NCBI GenBank assembly: GCA_009801015.1
Contig: VHZZ01033619.1
Location: 1 to 20,786 of the forward strand
Source of the DNA: Silene noctiflora
Lineage: Eukaryota > Streptophyta > Magnoliopsida > Caryophyllales > Caryophyllaceae
DNA: 20,786 bases
Direction of reading: 5' to 3'
Numbering within the stretch: position 1 is the first letter of the stretch; each line of letters starts with the position of its first letter. The translations under genes were made by a program, and so were the position numbers. Below the pieces are notes generated by a model that was not told where the DNA came from, did no database searches, and saw only the letters and a program-made list of their open reading frames with translations. Positions 9,256 through 16,916 of this stretch are shown here, piece by piece.

Positions 9256-9390
9256 GAGCCAGCGAGTATAATACTTGGAGCGAGCCAGCGAGTGAAGTCT
9301 TTAAGAGCGAGCGAAAGGAACAAGCGGAATATATGGAGCGCGTTAGCCTATCTTCGAGCCAGTCCTTAGTCGGTAGGGGCGAGCCAGCAG
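9256..9390 (+). repeat. Repeat family R, long forward copy
   Basis: The part from about 9290 to 9389 aligns with 16463-16570 at roughly 85 percent identity by eye. Shared words include GAGCGAGCGAAAGGAACAAG, TATGGAGCGCGTTAG, GAGCCAGTCCTT and GGGCGAGCC or GAGCGAGCC. A 12-bp direct repeat GAGCCAGCGAGT lies at 9256-9267 and 9282-9293. The element therefore has substructure: GCGAG-type words are repeated inside each copy. Confidence 0.8.
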
Positions 9391-9825
9391 TAGTTTCCGA
9401 AACTCAAATGGCTGCTAGTTGTTGGCTTCTTTCTTGTATTAGGCCTTGTTAAGACGAAGACTTCTACTTCCTATGGTCATACCAGTCTAACAACGTGGAC
9501 GCGTTTCCCGGGATGGCAAGTCCTTATCCAGCAAAAACGGCCGCATCCTCTTATTTAAGCACATCTGTTGACGAAACCTTCACCAAATCAAATCAAAACA
9601 CAGGCTCATCAAACTGCGCAAATAATGTTTTTAATTTATTTCACTCACTTTGGCTAAAGTTCGCTAAGTTTGAAAGGTCCACGACAGTCGTTCAAGTGCG
9701 GACTAGCCCTTGTTCTAATGGTGCTCAAAATAAGCCCTGGATACGGCTTTCCTAGAGAATGTCCCAGGTATCTACCTGTAGATTTGCGCCTTTTTCTCCT
9801 TTTTCTATGGATTCGCGCCTTTCTA
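9391..9825. other. Unassigned spacer between repeat modules
   Basis: No gene is recognised. Two overlapping plus-strand frames of 86 and 81 codons (from 9495 and 9670) exist. Neither shows a motif. The second runs into module H, which adds hydrophobic Phe/Leu-rich residues simply because that DNA is AT-rich. Confidence 0.5.
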
Positions 9826-9915
9826 CGTCCTTACATCTCAATGCATGGATTTCAAGCATCAATCATATTATTCTTATATTATTTAATTAATTTTTTAAAT
9901 TTTAATTTTCTTTAA
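9826..9915 (+). repeat. Repeat module H, copy 2
   Basis: The interval reads GTCCTTACATCTCAATGCATGG, then AAGCATCAATCA, then a long A/T-only stretch in which the hairpin seen in copies 1 and 3 is degenerate. The following sequence, AATTTTGAAGCTTAAAC near 9937, resembles GTATTTTGAAGCACG after copy 3. Confidence 0.65.
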
Positions 9916-10007
9916 TTGAGGATGTGTCGCTTAAGAATTTTGAAGCTTAAACATTTTATGTTACTTTAAAGCCTCGCTTCTCAGGAGCCAAACGTATTAA
10001 TTCAATT

Positions 10008-10150
10008 AGTACGACTTGCATGTATAAAGCATATAGTTAGACTATCTCCCGAGCCAGCATAAAATTAAATCTTTTTTTAATATTATAAGGGATGGAAAAA
10101 AGTACACTTTTACGCCTCAGATGCAGAAAAAGAAGCAAAAAGACCACGAA
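10008..10150 (+). repeat. Repeat module T, copy 1
   Basis: It begins with ACTTGCATGTATAAAGC, passes through CCGAGCC and an AT stretch, then GGGATGGAAAAAAGT and TTTTACGCCTC, and ends in the exact 22-bp word shared with 12237-12258 (contains GCAGAAAAAGAAGC). Copies 2 and 3 are at 11839-11945 and 12131-12262. Confidence 0.7.
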
Positions 10151-10353
10151 ACCGTGAACGAATTCAGGCCGAACCAGATGAAGGCGCGGCAGATCAAGTT
10201 GTTTTTGGAGAAGGAGACGATCAAGCTTTCTTCGGCGCAGTTGGCGGAGGAAGAGCCATTGGCGTAGTTGGCGTAGGAGATGTTGGCGTTGGCGAGCGAA
10301 GAGACGTAGCGAGTGTGTTAGCGGGTGAGATGTGCTGGAGCTTTCGTCTTTAA
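10081..10353 (+). other. 90-codon open frame without start codon, Gly/Val-rich
   Basis: This frame is open from a stop at 10078-10080 to the stop at 10351-10353 but has no in-frame ATG until near its end, and no in-frame ACG near its start that RNA editing could convert. The predicted peptide is basic at first (many Lys, Arg, Glu; encoded by repeat module T), then acidic, then Gly/Val/Ala-rich with GVG-type repeats. A 120-codon ATG frame on the minus strand (10037-10399) covers the same DNA. Openness on both strands fits a GC-skewed low-complexity segment. I give coding in either direction a low chance. Confidence 0.2.
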
Positions 10354-10434
10354 AATAAGACACAAGCCAGTTAAGTGTCTTGGTCTCTGTATTACACATG
10401 TGACATGATGATATGATTCTATTCTGAGTCTGAG

Positions 10435-10670
10435 ACAGCTATACTTGCGACAGCTATGCTATACTTGCAGCAAGCAAATGAGAACTTGAGAACTAAGGAG
10501 AGCTACTCGAGAACGTTAGTTCAAGAGGTTTACCCGATTTCCGGAGCCAAAGGAAGGAGCCACCAAAGGAAAAAGCAGCTTTTTTAGAATTAGATTCCCT
10601 AGTTTCTTCACTCGCACACATCGGGAGTCATTTACTTTACATCAGTGAGTCTGTTGCTAAGGTTGCTAAG
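10435..10670 (+). repeat. Small tandem duplications
   Basis: ACAGCTATACTTGCG at 10435-10449 is followed directly by a related 21-bp unit, ACAGCTATG plus CTATACTTGCAG, at 10450-10470. Separately, GTTGCTAAG is perfectly doubled at 10653-10670. Both look like replication slippage. Confidence 0.7.
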
Positions 10671-11068
10671 TCCACTTTCTTAGAATGTTACTACGTTATA
10701 GAAGCTCACTTTGTTACTGTCAACTTCCTTGGGTCGAGCGTTCGTCGAGGCAGGTTAACCTGCTGGCGTAAAAACACAGTTAACGTTCCTGTGGCTGCTC
10801 CCTTTCCGCGGGTTCTGTTTCATATCCTCTTCTTAGAAGGACTTACTGGAGAGGGTTAGGATCGAAAAGAACTCGTAACAACATGCTCATTCCCTACATT
10901 CGCTCCAACGGGAGAGGGTCGGCAGAATGAATCTCGCCACTTGGATGAGACAGGTGCGGCTGATCACTTCTTCCGCTGCCTTTGCTATATCCCTATCCCC
11001 TGGTTCTACTGATACACCGACACGGGGGGGCTTGTCCAAAGTCTTTAGATCTGACCCAAGAAAGTACG
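10471..11068. other. Intergenic DNA, no recognisable gene
   Basis: There is an 84-codon frame from 10927 to 11181 (+) and an opposing 62-codon frame at 10887-11075. Neither product is recognised, and the promoter-like motif at 11097 lies inside the former, which weakens it further. Nothing else stands out. Confidence 0.5.
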
Positions 11069-11105
11069 ATATCATAATAAAATATCATAATAAAATCATA
11101 AGAGA
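11069..11105 (+). promoter_or_regulatory. Putative mitochondrial promoter, CATAAGAGA with AT box
   Basis: CATAAGAGA at 11097-11105 matches the nine-base core (CRTAAGAGA) described for dicot mitochondrial promoters, in which transcription starts near the end of the motif. It is preceded by an AT-rich box made of a 13-bp tandem repeat, ATATCATAATAAA, at 11070-11095. Both promoter elements are thus present in the correct order. No recognised gene lies within the next several kilobases on this strand, so any transcript may be non-coding, or the motif may be a displaced copy. Many known initiation sites lack this motif and many motifs are silent. Confidence 0.4.
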
Positions 11106-11472
11106 TTACGATTCGAGCCGAGATTTCATAATTTCTCGAAATGAGTTTACAAGACTAAGATGCGTTTCCCGCTTAAGTTGAAGGGAATTCCTGCTTTTTT
11201 AGAATCAGGCGACACACTTTATACAAGGGCCGAGGCAAGAGCGCCCTGCCTGTTTGGATTGTTTGACTAGGCTTGGCTTTCGCATGGGTTTGCGGGGGTG
11301 ACAAGAATTCTTTGAAAGATCGCGAGTTGGGGAAGGATAGAAGTTCACTGGCTACGGTAACGGTAAAGGCCAATCACTCTGCCCCACTCTAATGCCGGAC
11401 TCTAATCCTGGATAGTACCCTCATTTAACGTTAAAATAGTTCTTCCAATATGGCTTTTAGCGTTTTTTATAT
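11106..11472. other. Unassigned spacer downstream of promoter-like motif
   Basis: Only short frames are present (66 codons on the minus strand at 11173-11373). No gene family, tRNA or repeat module is recognised. Confidence 0.5.
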
Positions 11473-11551
11473 CGCGTCCTTCCTTCTCGATGCCAGGGCA
11501 TCAATCCAATGCATTAATTAGAATTTAAATTATTTTAATTTAAATTCAATT
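11473..11551 (+). repeat. Repeat module H, copy 3, with perfect AT hairpin
   Basis: GCGTCCTTCCTTCTCGATGC is followed by GGCATCAATCCAATGC and ATTAATTAG, then a perfect hairpin: 12-bp arms at 11521-11532 and 11536-11547 around a TTT loop. This is the cleanest hairpin in the window and sits at the same place as that of copy 1. Confidence 0.8.
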
Positions 11552-11654
11552 GTATTTTGAAGCACGAAAAGCAGAGCATGTGCCTTATCGTTCATAAAGG
11601 AAAGGGGCGGTTTTCCCTGCAATTTAGGAAAGATGTTTTCAAATAAGCATCAAT

Positions 11655-11794
11655 TTGGGCGTGGAAGACCCAACCCTCGAACACTAGCCGCTACTAACGG
11701 GGCCCAATTTAAATTACCTTAGAATTGTTCTTTTTTTGGTTCAGTTCGTCGGTCTTGACAAGCAAAAGAGCGTGGAATAGAAGTGGACTAGCCA
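11655..11794 (+). repeat. Repeat module C, copy 2
   Basis: This is the counterpart of 8715-8856, ending in the same 20-mer (11775-11794). Here module C follows module H; in the first copy it precedes H. The order of modules has therefore been shuffled since duplication. Confidence 0.8.
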
Positions 11795-11838
11795 CGGGGC
11801 TGGGATAAGGCTTTTTTCTCATAATTTAAAACAAATTA

Positions 11839-11945
11839 TAGTAAGAATTGCATGTATAAAGCCTAGATCTAGCCTACCTTCTGAGCCCGAATCAAACTAA
11901 AATATTCTTCTTTAATTAAATTCTTTATATGGATGTAAAAAAGTC
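11839..11945 (+). repeat. Repeat module T, copy 2
   Basis: AATTGCATGTATAAAGC is followed by GAGCCCGAATCAAACTAAAA, an AT stretch and TATATGGATGTAAAAAAGT. It lacks the final GCAGAAAAAGAAGC part of copies 1 and 3. A further TATGGATGTGAATAAATAGG word at 11986-12005 may be another fragment. Confidence 0.65.
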
Positions 11946-12016
11946 GATTAAAATAGGTGGGGCTTATCTCCAACACCCTTTATAATATGGATGTGAATAA
12001 ATAGGCCTAATGGCTT

Positions 12017-12085
12017 TTGCGTCCGTCCTTCCTACGATTCCGAAGGACATCAATTCTACTATTTATAGGGATGGAAAAAAGTGAG
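12017..12085 (+). repeat. Partial module H joined to a T-type fragment
   Basis: GCGTCCGTCCTTCCTACGAT and GGACATCAATTCTA resemble the start of module H, but the AT hairpin is absent. The sequence passes straight into ATTTATAGGGATGGAAAAAA, a T-type word. It looks like a recombinant of the two modules. Confidence 0.5.
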
Positions 12086-12130
12086 GGTTTCGCCCCTTTG
12101 GAACAGAAATAAAAGAGAACAATTAGAACA

Positions 12131-12262
12131 AAGTTACATGTATACCGCCCCCCTCTCAGAGTACGGGTATCTTCCGCTTTATATGGATGTAAAAAGAAAA
12201 ATTAGGATGTTTTAAATTAATTCTTTTACACCTCTTATGCAGAAAAAGAAGCAAAAAGCAAG
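12131..12262 (+). repeat. Repeat module T, copy 3
   Basis: ACATGTATACCGCC is followed by TATATGGATGTAAAAAG and CTTTTACACCTC, then the exact 22-bp word shared with copy 1 (12237-12258 and 10121-10142). The preceding 14 bases match copy 1 with three differences. Confidence 0.7.
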
Positions 12263-12383
12263 GATATTTTGTACTGTTTTAGGCGCTTTTAGGCCATTTA
12301 TATGGGTAAATCTATGGGTAAAAGATCTTTCAACCAATTAAACTATAAAGCCTTTCAAGATCGAAAAAGAGGTTAATTTGGAG

Positions 12384-12400
12384 CAAAATACAGGTAATTT
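12384..12400 (+). repeat. 17-bp direct repeat, first copy
   Basis: CAAAATACAGGTAATTT is identical to 17506-17522. Both are preceded by TTNGGAGCAAAAT, directly here and after an 8-bp insertion in the second copy. Weak similarity on both sides (TTTTAGGC words) suggests a larger, decayed duplicated block. Confidence 0.7.
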
Positions 12401-12937
12401 GTGCCATTCCTTAACGACTGGAGACTTAGAGCTAGCCTAAGAGAAGACAATAAAGTTTAGCAGGATAGATTAGGATCTTGACAGCCAATATTCTATTTTA
12501 GCATGCCTGCAGTAAGTAAGTTCTTTTTCCTCAAGGATATGAATGAACGTATTAAAAGCATGTGACATAAGGTTTCATTACTTTACTTATGCCCCCGGAT
12601 GCATTAATGTAAAGTCCTAATCCTAAATTGGGTGAGAACGAACTCGGGCGAAATCATGGCCTAGTGCTTTATCTTAAAGTAAAGTCTTAGCAACTCTTTC
12701 ATACGCACAAGCCTTTACTGAGGAAGTTTCACTCGCCAACTATCTACTTCTTGCCTTAGATTCTTTCTTTTATGAAACGTTCTTTCAATGTGTGGGATGG
12801 GTAGGCGTCAGCCTAAGGGAATAAGGGAATAGGAGAGCCAGCCATATAATGATATGTAGAAATGTCATGATGTGTTGACCTTTAATATATTCTATTATAA
12901 ACTCTCCCCAACTGCTAAATAGGATAAAGCGACTTTT

Positions 12938-13135
12938 ATGTTTATGCTTAAGTGGTGGTCACACTATCTTGCTGGTGCTCAAGCCACAGGTAGTCTAGTC
13001 CCTCTTGCTGGTTTGCCTACGCTAGCAAGTGCACTTGTTTTTTTATTCCACATAGTTAAAGAAGAATTTAGGAATGTACTAAAGATCAGAATGTGCATAA
13101 GGCGCTTTAAGAAAGGATGGGTCTGCCTCTGCTAA
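12938..13135 (+). CDS. Small hypothetical ORF with one possible membrane segment
   Basis: A 65-codon frame starts at ATG 12938, with a second in-frame ATG two codons later. Residues about 17-42 form a hydrophobic stretch (Ala, Leu, Val, Pro, Phe) long enough for one membrane helix. It is followed by a basic tail rich in Lys and Arg and two Cys near the end. Short frames with this layout, one hydrophobic segment plus a charged tail, are common among plant mitochondrial unidentified ORFs, some of which are expressed. There is no family match, no promoter motif nearby and no neighbour gene. It is short enough to have arisen by chance, and I do not propose a function. Confidence 0.2.
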   Translation: MFMLKWWSHYLAGAQATGSLVPLAGLPTLASALVFLFHIVKEEFRNVLKIRMCIRRFKKGWVCLC

Positions 13136-14245
13136 TAAACTAAGGTTGGAGCATTATATAGTAATGCCCTAATATCCACAGCTTTAATAGGGGGGCGAAG
13201 TATACCCTGACCTCATAGGCAGGACTCCAAGAACATCTTAAGGCTGCTAGGCGGATACAGCGATCGCAGGATATGAAGCGAGTAGTAGATCGCGACATAC
13301 TTACGTCAACACACTCCTTTCGTTAAAAGCCGGCTTCGAATACTTCACCCGCTCATTCGTTCCGCTCAAAACATTCAGCCAGTCAGCCAGCCCAGACTTT
13401 TGACCACCAGCAAGAGATTTTGGGGGCACAAGGTGAGAGTCCGGGGGTACGCAGGCAAAGTGGGAACAAAGGCCTTGAAGGCAGTCCCTCGAAAACATGC
13501 CTTAATGGGGATGGGTCTTTCTTAAGGTGCTCGACCTTTTCTTACACTTACACAAAAAGGCGGCAACGGTAAAGTTTCGCGCACATGAAGCGGGAACGGG
13601 GACTATACTAGCTGCTTCGACAGCGTTATCACCAAAAGCTTCCCTTTCTTCTTTCTTTAGTTGAAAAGACCGGGCATAGGAGCTAATTTAGGTACGTCCG
13701 CGGTTGGAAGTCCCCTGCTTTTAAGCGACGAACGGGTATACCTTATTAGAATAGGTTTCTGCTTTCCCTGCATAGGTTCCGCTCGGAAGTGCACCCGACC
13801 CTGTGGCATCACATCTCTTCCTTGGGCCCTTCTTTTAAATTAAAGATTTTAAAGGGCTCTTCGTTCTTCATCAAATAGACCCTAATGCCAAGAGGTCATC
13901 GCCCGCCGCTGGTTGTCCACAGGATCAGAGGTCTCCTTTGGTTTAATTATCTTGTCTATGGTTTCATCATCCCATAGGTCCTAAAACATCATATCACCTA
14001 TAAGCTTAAACACTTCCCCGGCTCGAAAAGGACCTCTAAGCATCAAAGACTGCACCCGCTCCATCAAAGCTTACAGCCCATGCTTGCTTATATTATCTAT
14101 GCCCTTATCTTCTTCCCTTTGGTCTAGTCTTGAATACCTCTCGTTCTTACTCGAGGTCTCAATCCCATCCTTTAATTAGAATAATTTTAGGGCAAGCCGG
14201 CTCCTGCCCGAAAGAAGGAAGAGTTTCCTGAAAGAAAGGTCCTCT

Positions 14246-14272
14246 AAGAGTCTACTGACAGGGGATGAGATG
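14246..14272 (+). repeat. Repeat family D, distant copy
   Basis: AGAGTCTACTGACAGGGGAT followed by GAGAT matches the family at 6034-6350. It is the only copy outside the 6.0-7.3 kb region. Confidence 0.55.
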
Positions 14273-14844
14273 TCAAAGATACACCATAACTATATGAATC
14301 AGCTTCATCTACTACCCTTGAATCTACAACTTCTTCGTCTTCATCCGAAACTTCTGTAACTGAGCCCTAACCTTCTTGGAACTCGATTTCCTTCATCTTC
14401 AAATTCTTCAAATTCGTGCCTGTAAAAGCATCAAAAGCTACCAACAGGCTCCGCTCCTGCCAAACATTCTTCTCCTATTTAATCCGCGTTTCTATTATAC
14501 TTCCTTTCTAGTCGAGCACTTGAGGTATTTGACCTAAAACCTCTAGCACCAGCTCTAAACCCCGTAATCGACCGTAGTGACGAAACCTTTCTTTTTGCAC
14601 TAACAAGCTCTCCCGTCCCTTTTCCCGCATTTGTCCTCTTTTAGCGGGAATTCTATTTACTGCATAGGAGGTATAGTGCTAGAAATCGAGACCAATAATT
14701 TCGTGTAGGGGGCCTATAATATAATCTGTATTTGAGTTAAGTACGGTTCAAGCTTTATTTAGGACAGGTATCGACGAAGCGGAAAAGGACTTTATCCGAG
14801 GCTTGATTTCCTTTAACCCTTCATTGGTTGCATGAGTAATTGCC

Positions 14845-15265
14845 CGCCCCTATTTAATTAAGACTGGCTCGAAAAGAGGTTATTTAAAAGCATCTTAAAG
14901 AGTCCACTCGCTCTATAAGACAATCAATGACTGGCCCTAACAGCCTACTCACTCCCTTAACATCCAGCTCGCATATACCTAAAGAGGACTGGCTCGAAAA
15001 GGATCTTTTTAAGACTGGCTCGCTACATCCCTCCGCTCGCTCCATAAGACTCCGCTCGCTCAATAACGATTACACTCGCCCCGTTCGTTCCCCTACTTTC
15101 TAACATCTCACCATTAATGATTCCACTCGCTCCCCAATGAATTTAAAGAACTAAAGTTGTTATCCTCCCCTGCAAATGGTTCCTCCCCTACTGACGATTC
15201 GTCCGAGGATTCGAGAGAGACCCAAACTTCGTCTGGCTCACTACGGGACTTCGCTCGCTGGGAAG
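14845..15265 (-). repeat. Cluster of reverse-oriented family R fragments
   Basis: Read on the minus strand, this interval holds a series of R words: CGAGCCAGTC at 14866, 14986 and 15012; GCGAGTGGACTC, GCGAGCGGA and similar near 14905, 15042, 15056 and 15126; TTAAATAGGGGCG at 14845-14857; and GATGTTA words near 14960 and 15104. On the plus strand the signature is ACTGGCTCGAAAAGG and CACTCGCTCC. Two further such words lie outside the cluster, GGCTCGAAAAGGACC at 14020 and 16126. The units are shorter and more scrambled than the forward copies. Confidence 0.65.
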
Positions 15266-15431
15266 GGAAGAGCTAAAACACAACCTATTTAGGCACAGCC
15301 CAGACCTAAACGTGGTTATGAAGTGCCCACACCTAATGGTGAAAAGCAGCAGCTCTTCCTATTAATCGGAAGGAATCATTAGGCTGCGGCGCGAAGGAAA
15401 GAAAGTTCGAACGTAACAATTAAATTGGTAG

Positions 15432-16031
15432 ATGAAAAAGACATATTATAGGGCTAAAATCGCTGGTGCTTATTTTAAAACATCCAGAAAACCGTTGTCA
15501 TACGCGTACTTAAACGAGGAAGCTTACCAAAACCTGATCGTTCCTTGCCTTATTCATTACTTAAGGAAGTCAAAATCGCTGGTGCCTTTCCCGTTCTTGT
15601 ACTCTACAGGCGCTCGAACAGAGAAGATTACCAGTTTGCCGCTTTTTATAGGGCTAAAATCGCTGGGGCCCTTCCCGTTCTTGTACCCGTATGTACTCAA
15701 ACCCAAAGGATTAAGCGAGTCTCGTAGCATTCAGCTTGACTTTATAAGTGCTAATGTACTACTTAACTACGCCCGTGCCTTTGTTCTCACGTCGCGGTCG
15801 GTGAAGCATTGGGGTAGTGCCATAGATTGGTTCACTATCCGGGTCCAAAGCCTTCTTAGTTACCTTAGCGTACGTGATCGAGAGCCCGGAAAAAAACTCG
15901 CCAGGGCATCTCTTATAGCTCAAAAAGTCTTTCCGTTCCGTGGTAGTGGAGCCGATGCTCGCCAACGGAAGGAGTCGGGTACGTTCCTAGCTTTCGCAGA
16001 CCAAGGCGCTCAGTCTCGGCAGCGGGGCTAA
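15432..16031 (+). CDS. orf199, hypothetical protein of unknown function
   Basis: This is the longest frame in the window, nearly twice the next. The start is certain for this frame: a TAG stop lies directly before the ATG at 15432, and the protein has no other methionine. I do not recognise a family. Residues 48-57 and 76-85 are near-identical peptides (KSLVPFPFLY and KSLGPFPFLY) 28 residues apart, encoded by a DNA repeat. Residues 1-30 are basic, residues about 101-120 are moderately hydrophobic but not a clear membrane helix, and the last 35 residues are rich in Arg, Gly, Ala and Gln. The frame lies between the reversed R cluster and non-coding copies of its own internal repeat. A length of 199 codons is unlikely by chance but not impossible. 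It may be a chimeric mitochondrial ORF, a decayed gene or a chance frame. Editing could change residues. Confidence 0.4.
   Translation: MKKTYYRAKIAGAYFKTSRKPLSYAYLNEEAYQNLIVPCLIHYLRKSKSLVPFPFLYSTGARTEKITSLPLFIGLKSLGPFPFLYPYVLKPKGLSESRSIQLDFISANVLLNYARAFVLTSRSVKHWGSAIDWFTIRVQSLLSYLSVRDREPGKKLARASLIAQKVFPFRGSGADARQRKESGTFLAFADQGAQSRQRG
15456..15688 (+). repeat. AAAATCGCTGG repeat, three copies inside orf199
   Basis: Copies start at 15456, 15572 and 15656. The last two share AAAATCGCTGG and CTTCCCGTTCTTGTAC and are 84 bp apart, so they stay in the same frame. The first is 116 bp before the second, so it is read in another frame (as KIAG). The preceding TATAGGGCT is shared by copies one and three. 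The repeat therefore moved as DNA, not as a protein module. Confidence 0.8.
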
Positions 16032-16160
16032 GACCCCCCTATCCTTGGAATAATAAGAAACAGCAGAACTAACGCGTATATGAAACGAACAAGCGGAATA
16101 TAAATGAAAGGAAGCAAATCAAGGACTGGCTCGAAAAGGACCTTGGTTGAATAGCAACCC

Positions 16161-16212
16161 AAAATCGCTGATGTCCCGTCGTATTTGAGTGGAAAATCGC
16201 TGATGCCCCGTC
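16161..16212 (+). repeat. AAAATCGCTGATG repeat, two non-coding copies
   Basis: AAAATCGCTGATGTCCCGTC at 16161-16180 and AAAATCGCTGATGCCCCGTC at 16193-16212 differ at one base. They are relatives of the three copies within orf199, about 500 bp upstream. A sixth, weaker relative (CAAAATCTCTGGAG) is at 16435-16448, joined to family R. Confidence 0.8.
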
Positions 16213-16446
16213 ATAAATTCCCTAATTTTGTTATCTGCTTCGGCTTGAGATCTTAGCCTCTAGGCTCGAGTTCACTAAAAATGTTAGGCTCATCTCTAGC
16301 TGACGAACTCTAGTTGACAAAGACGAAGACCTGCGAGGACCAGCCTTGAGATTATAGGACCTGCCTGCGAATAAGTCGTCTGCTGCCGCTCCCGTGAATT
16401 CCCCTAAAAACGGCTGACGCCCAGCTCGGCAAGTCAAAATCTCTGG

Positions 16447-16570
16447 AGCGAGTGTAGTCTTTTGGAGCGAGAGTAGTCTTATGGAGCGAGCGAAAGGAAC
16501 AAGCGGAAGATATGGAGCGCGTTAGTCTGTGTTAGAGCCAGTCCTTGATTGGTATGAGCGAGCCGGCTGT
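16447..16570 (+). repeat. Repeat family R, long forward copy
   Basis: This is the partner of 9256-9390. It starts with two tandem GGAGCGAGNGTAGTCTT units (16444-16460 and 16464-16480) and then follows the other copy through AAAGGAACAAGCGGAA, TATGGAGCGCGTTAG and GAGCCAGTCCTT to GCGAGCC. Confidence 0.8.
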
Positions 16571-16573
16571 TGA

Positions 16574-16662
16574 GGTTTATGTCCTGCATTTGGGAGCTTT
16601 GGAGCCAAGGACGGACTATCCTGAGGCGTAGACGAGGGGAGTGGTTTATGTCCTGCATTTGG
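16574..16662 (+). repeat. 20-bp exact direct repeat, 69-bp period
   Basis: GGTTTATGTCCTGCATTTGG occurs at 16574-16593 and 16643-16662. The 69-bp step equals 23 codons. On the minus strand a 74-codon frame (16479-16703) reads both as SQMQDIN. The spacing hints at an old tandem duplication. The frame is otherwise unremarkable and overlaps family R, so coding is doubtful. Confidence 0.8.
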
Positions 16663-16830
16663 CTGTTTGGGTTAACTGAGTGCGCATAAGCAGCTCCGGA
16701 CAAGCGAAGTCTACTTAGGTGCCTGAGGGGAAATCAGTAGGGCAGTATTCTCCTCAAATGCCTTCCTTTAATGCAGATAAGAATATAAATAAAGAAATTA
16801 AGAGAGGTTTGGGACCAATAAGGGCCCTAA

Positions 16831-16916
16831 CGAACTGTAGTCTTTGATGTTACTAGATATGGGTGAGCATGTTAGAATGCATTGATTGGATGTTCTTAAA
16901 TAAGGGAACGAGTGGA
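16831..16916 (+). repeat. Repeat family R, two diverged forward copies
   Basis: CTGTAGTCTTTGATGTTACTAGATATGGGTGAGC, split over 16835-16868, is a diverged copy. GGATGTTCTTAAATAAGGGA with CGAGTGG at 16887-16915 is another. Confidence 0.55.

Larger units (their letters stand above)
12401..14844. other. Intergenic DNA, few features
   Basis: Apart from the small frame at 12938-13135 and a family D copy at 14246-14272, nothing is recognised. The 65-codon frame at 13301-13498 (-) and the 60-codon frame at 13661-13843 (+) show no motif. A GTACGGTTC word at 14741-14749 recalls the 3' arm of a group II intron domain V but has no matching 5' arm. Confidence 0.5.

Noticed and set aside
13301-13498. 65-codon minus-strand frame in GC-rich DNA as a gene fragment
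   Set aside because: I could not match either strand to a known mitochondrial or plastid gene.
14741-14749. GTACGGTTC, like the 3' arm of a group II intron domain V
   Set aside because: The matching GAGCCG arm and GAAA-type tetraloop are absent upstream, so no domain V hairpin forms.
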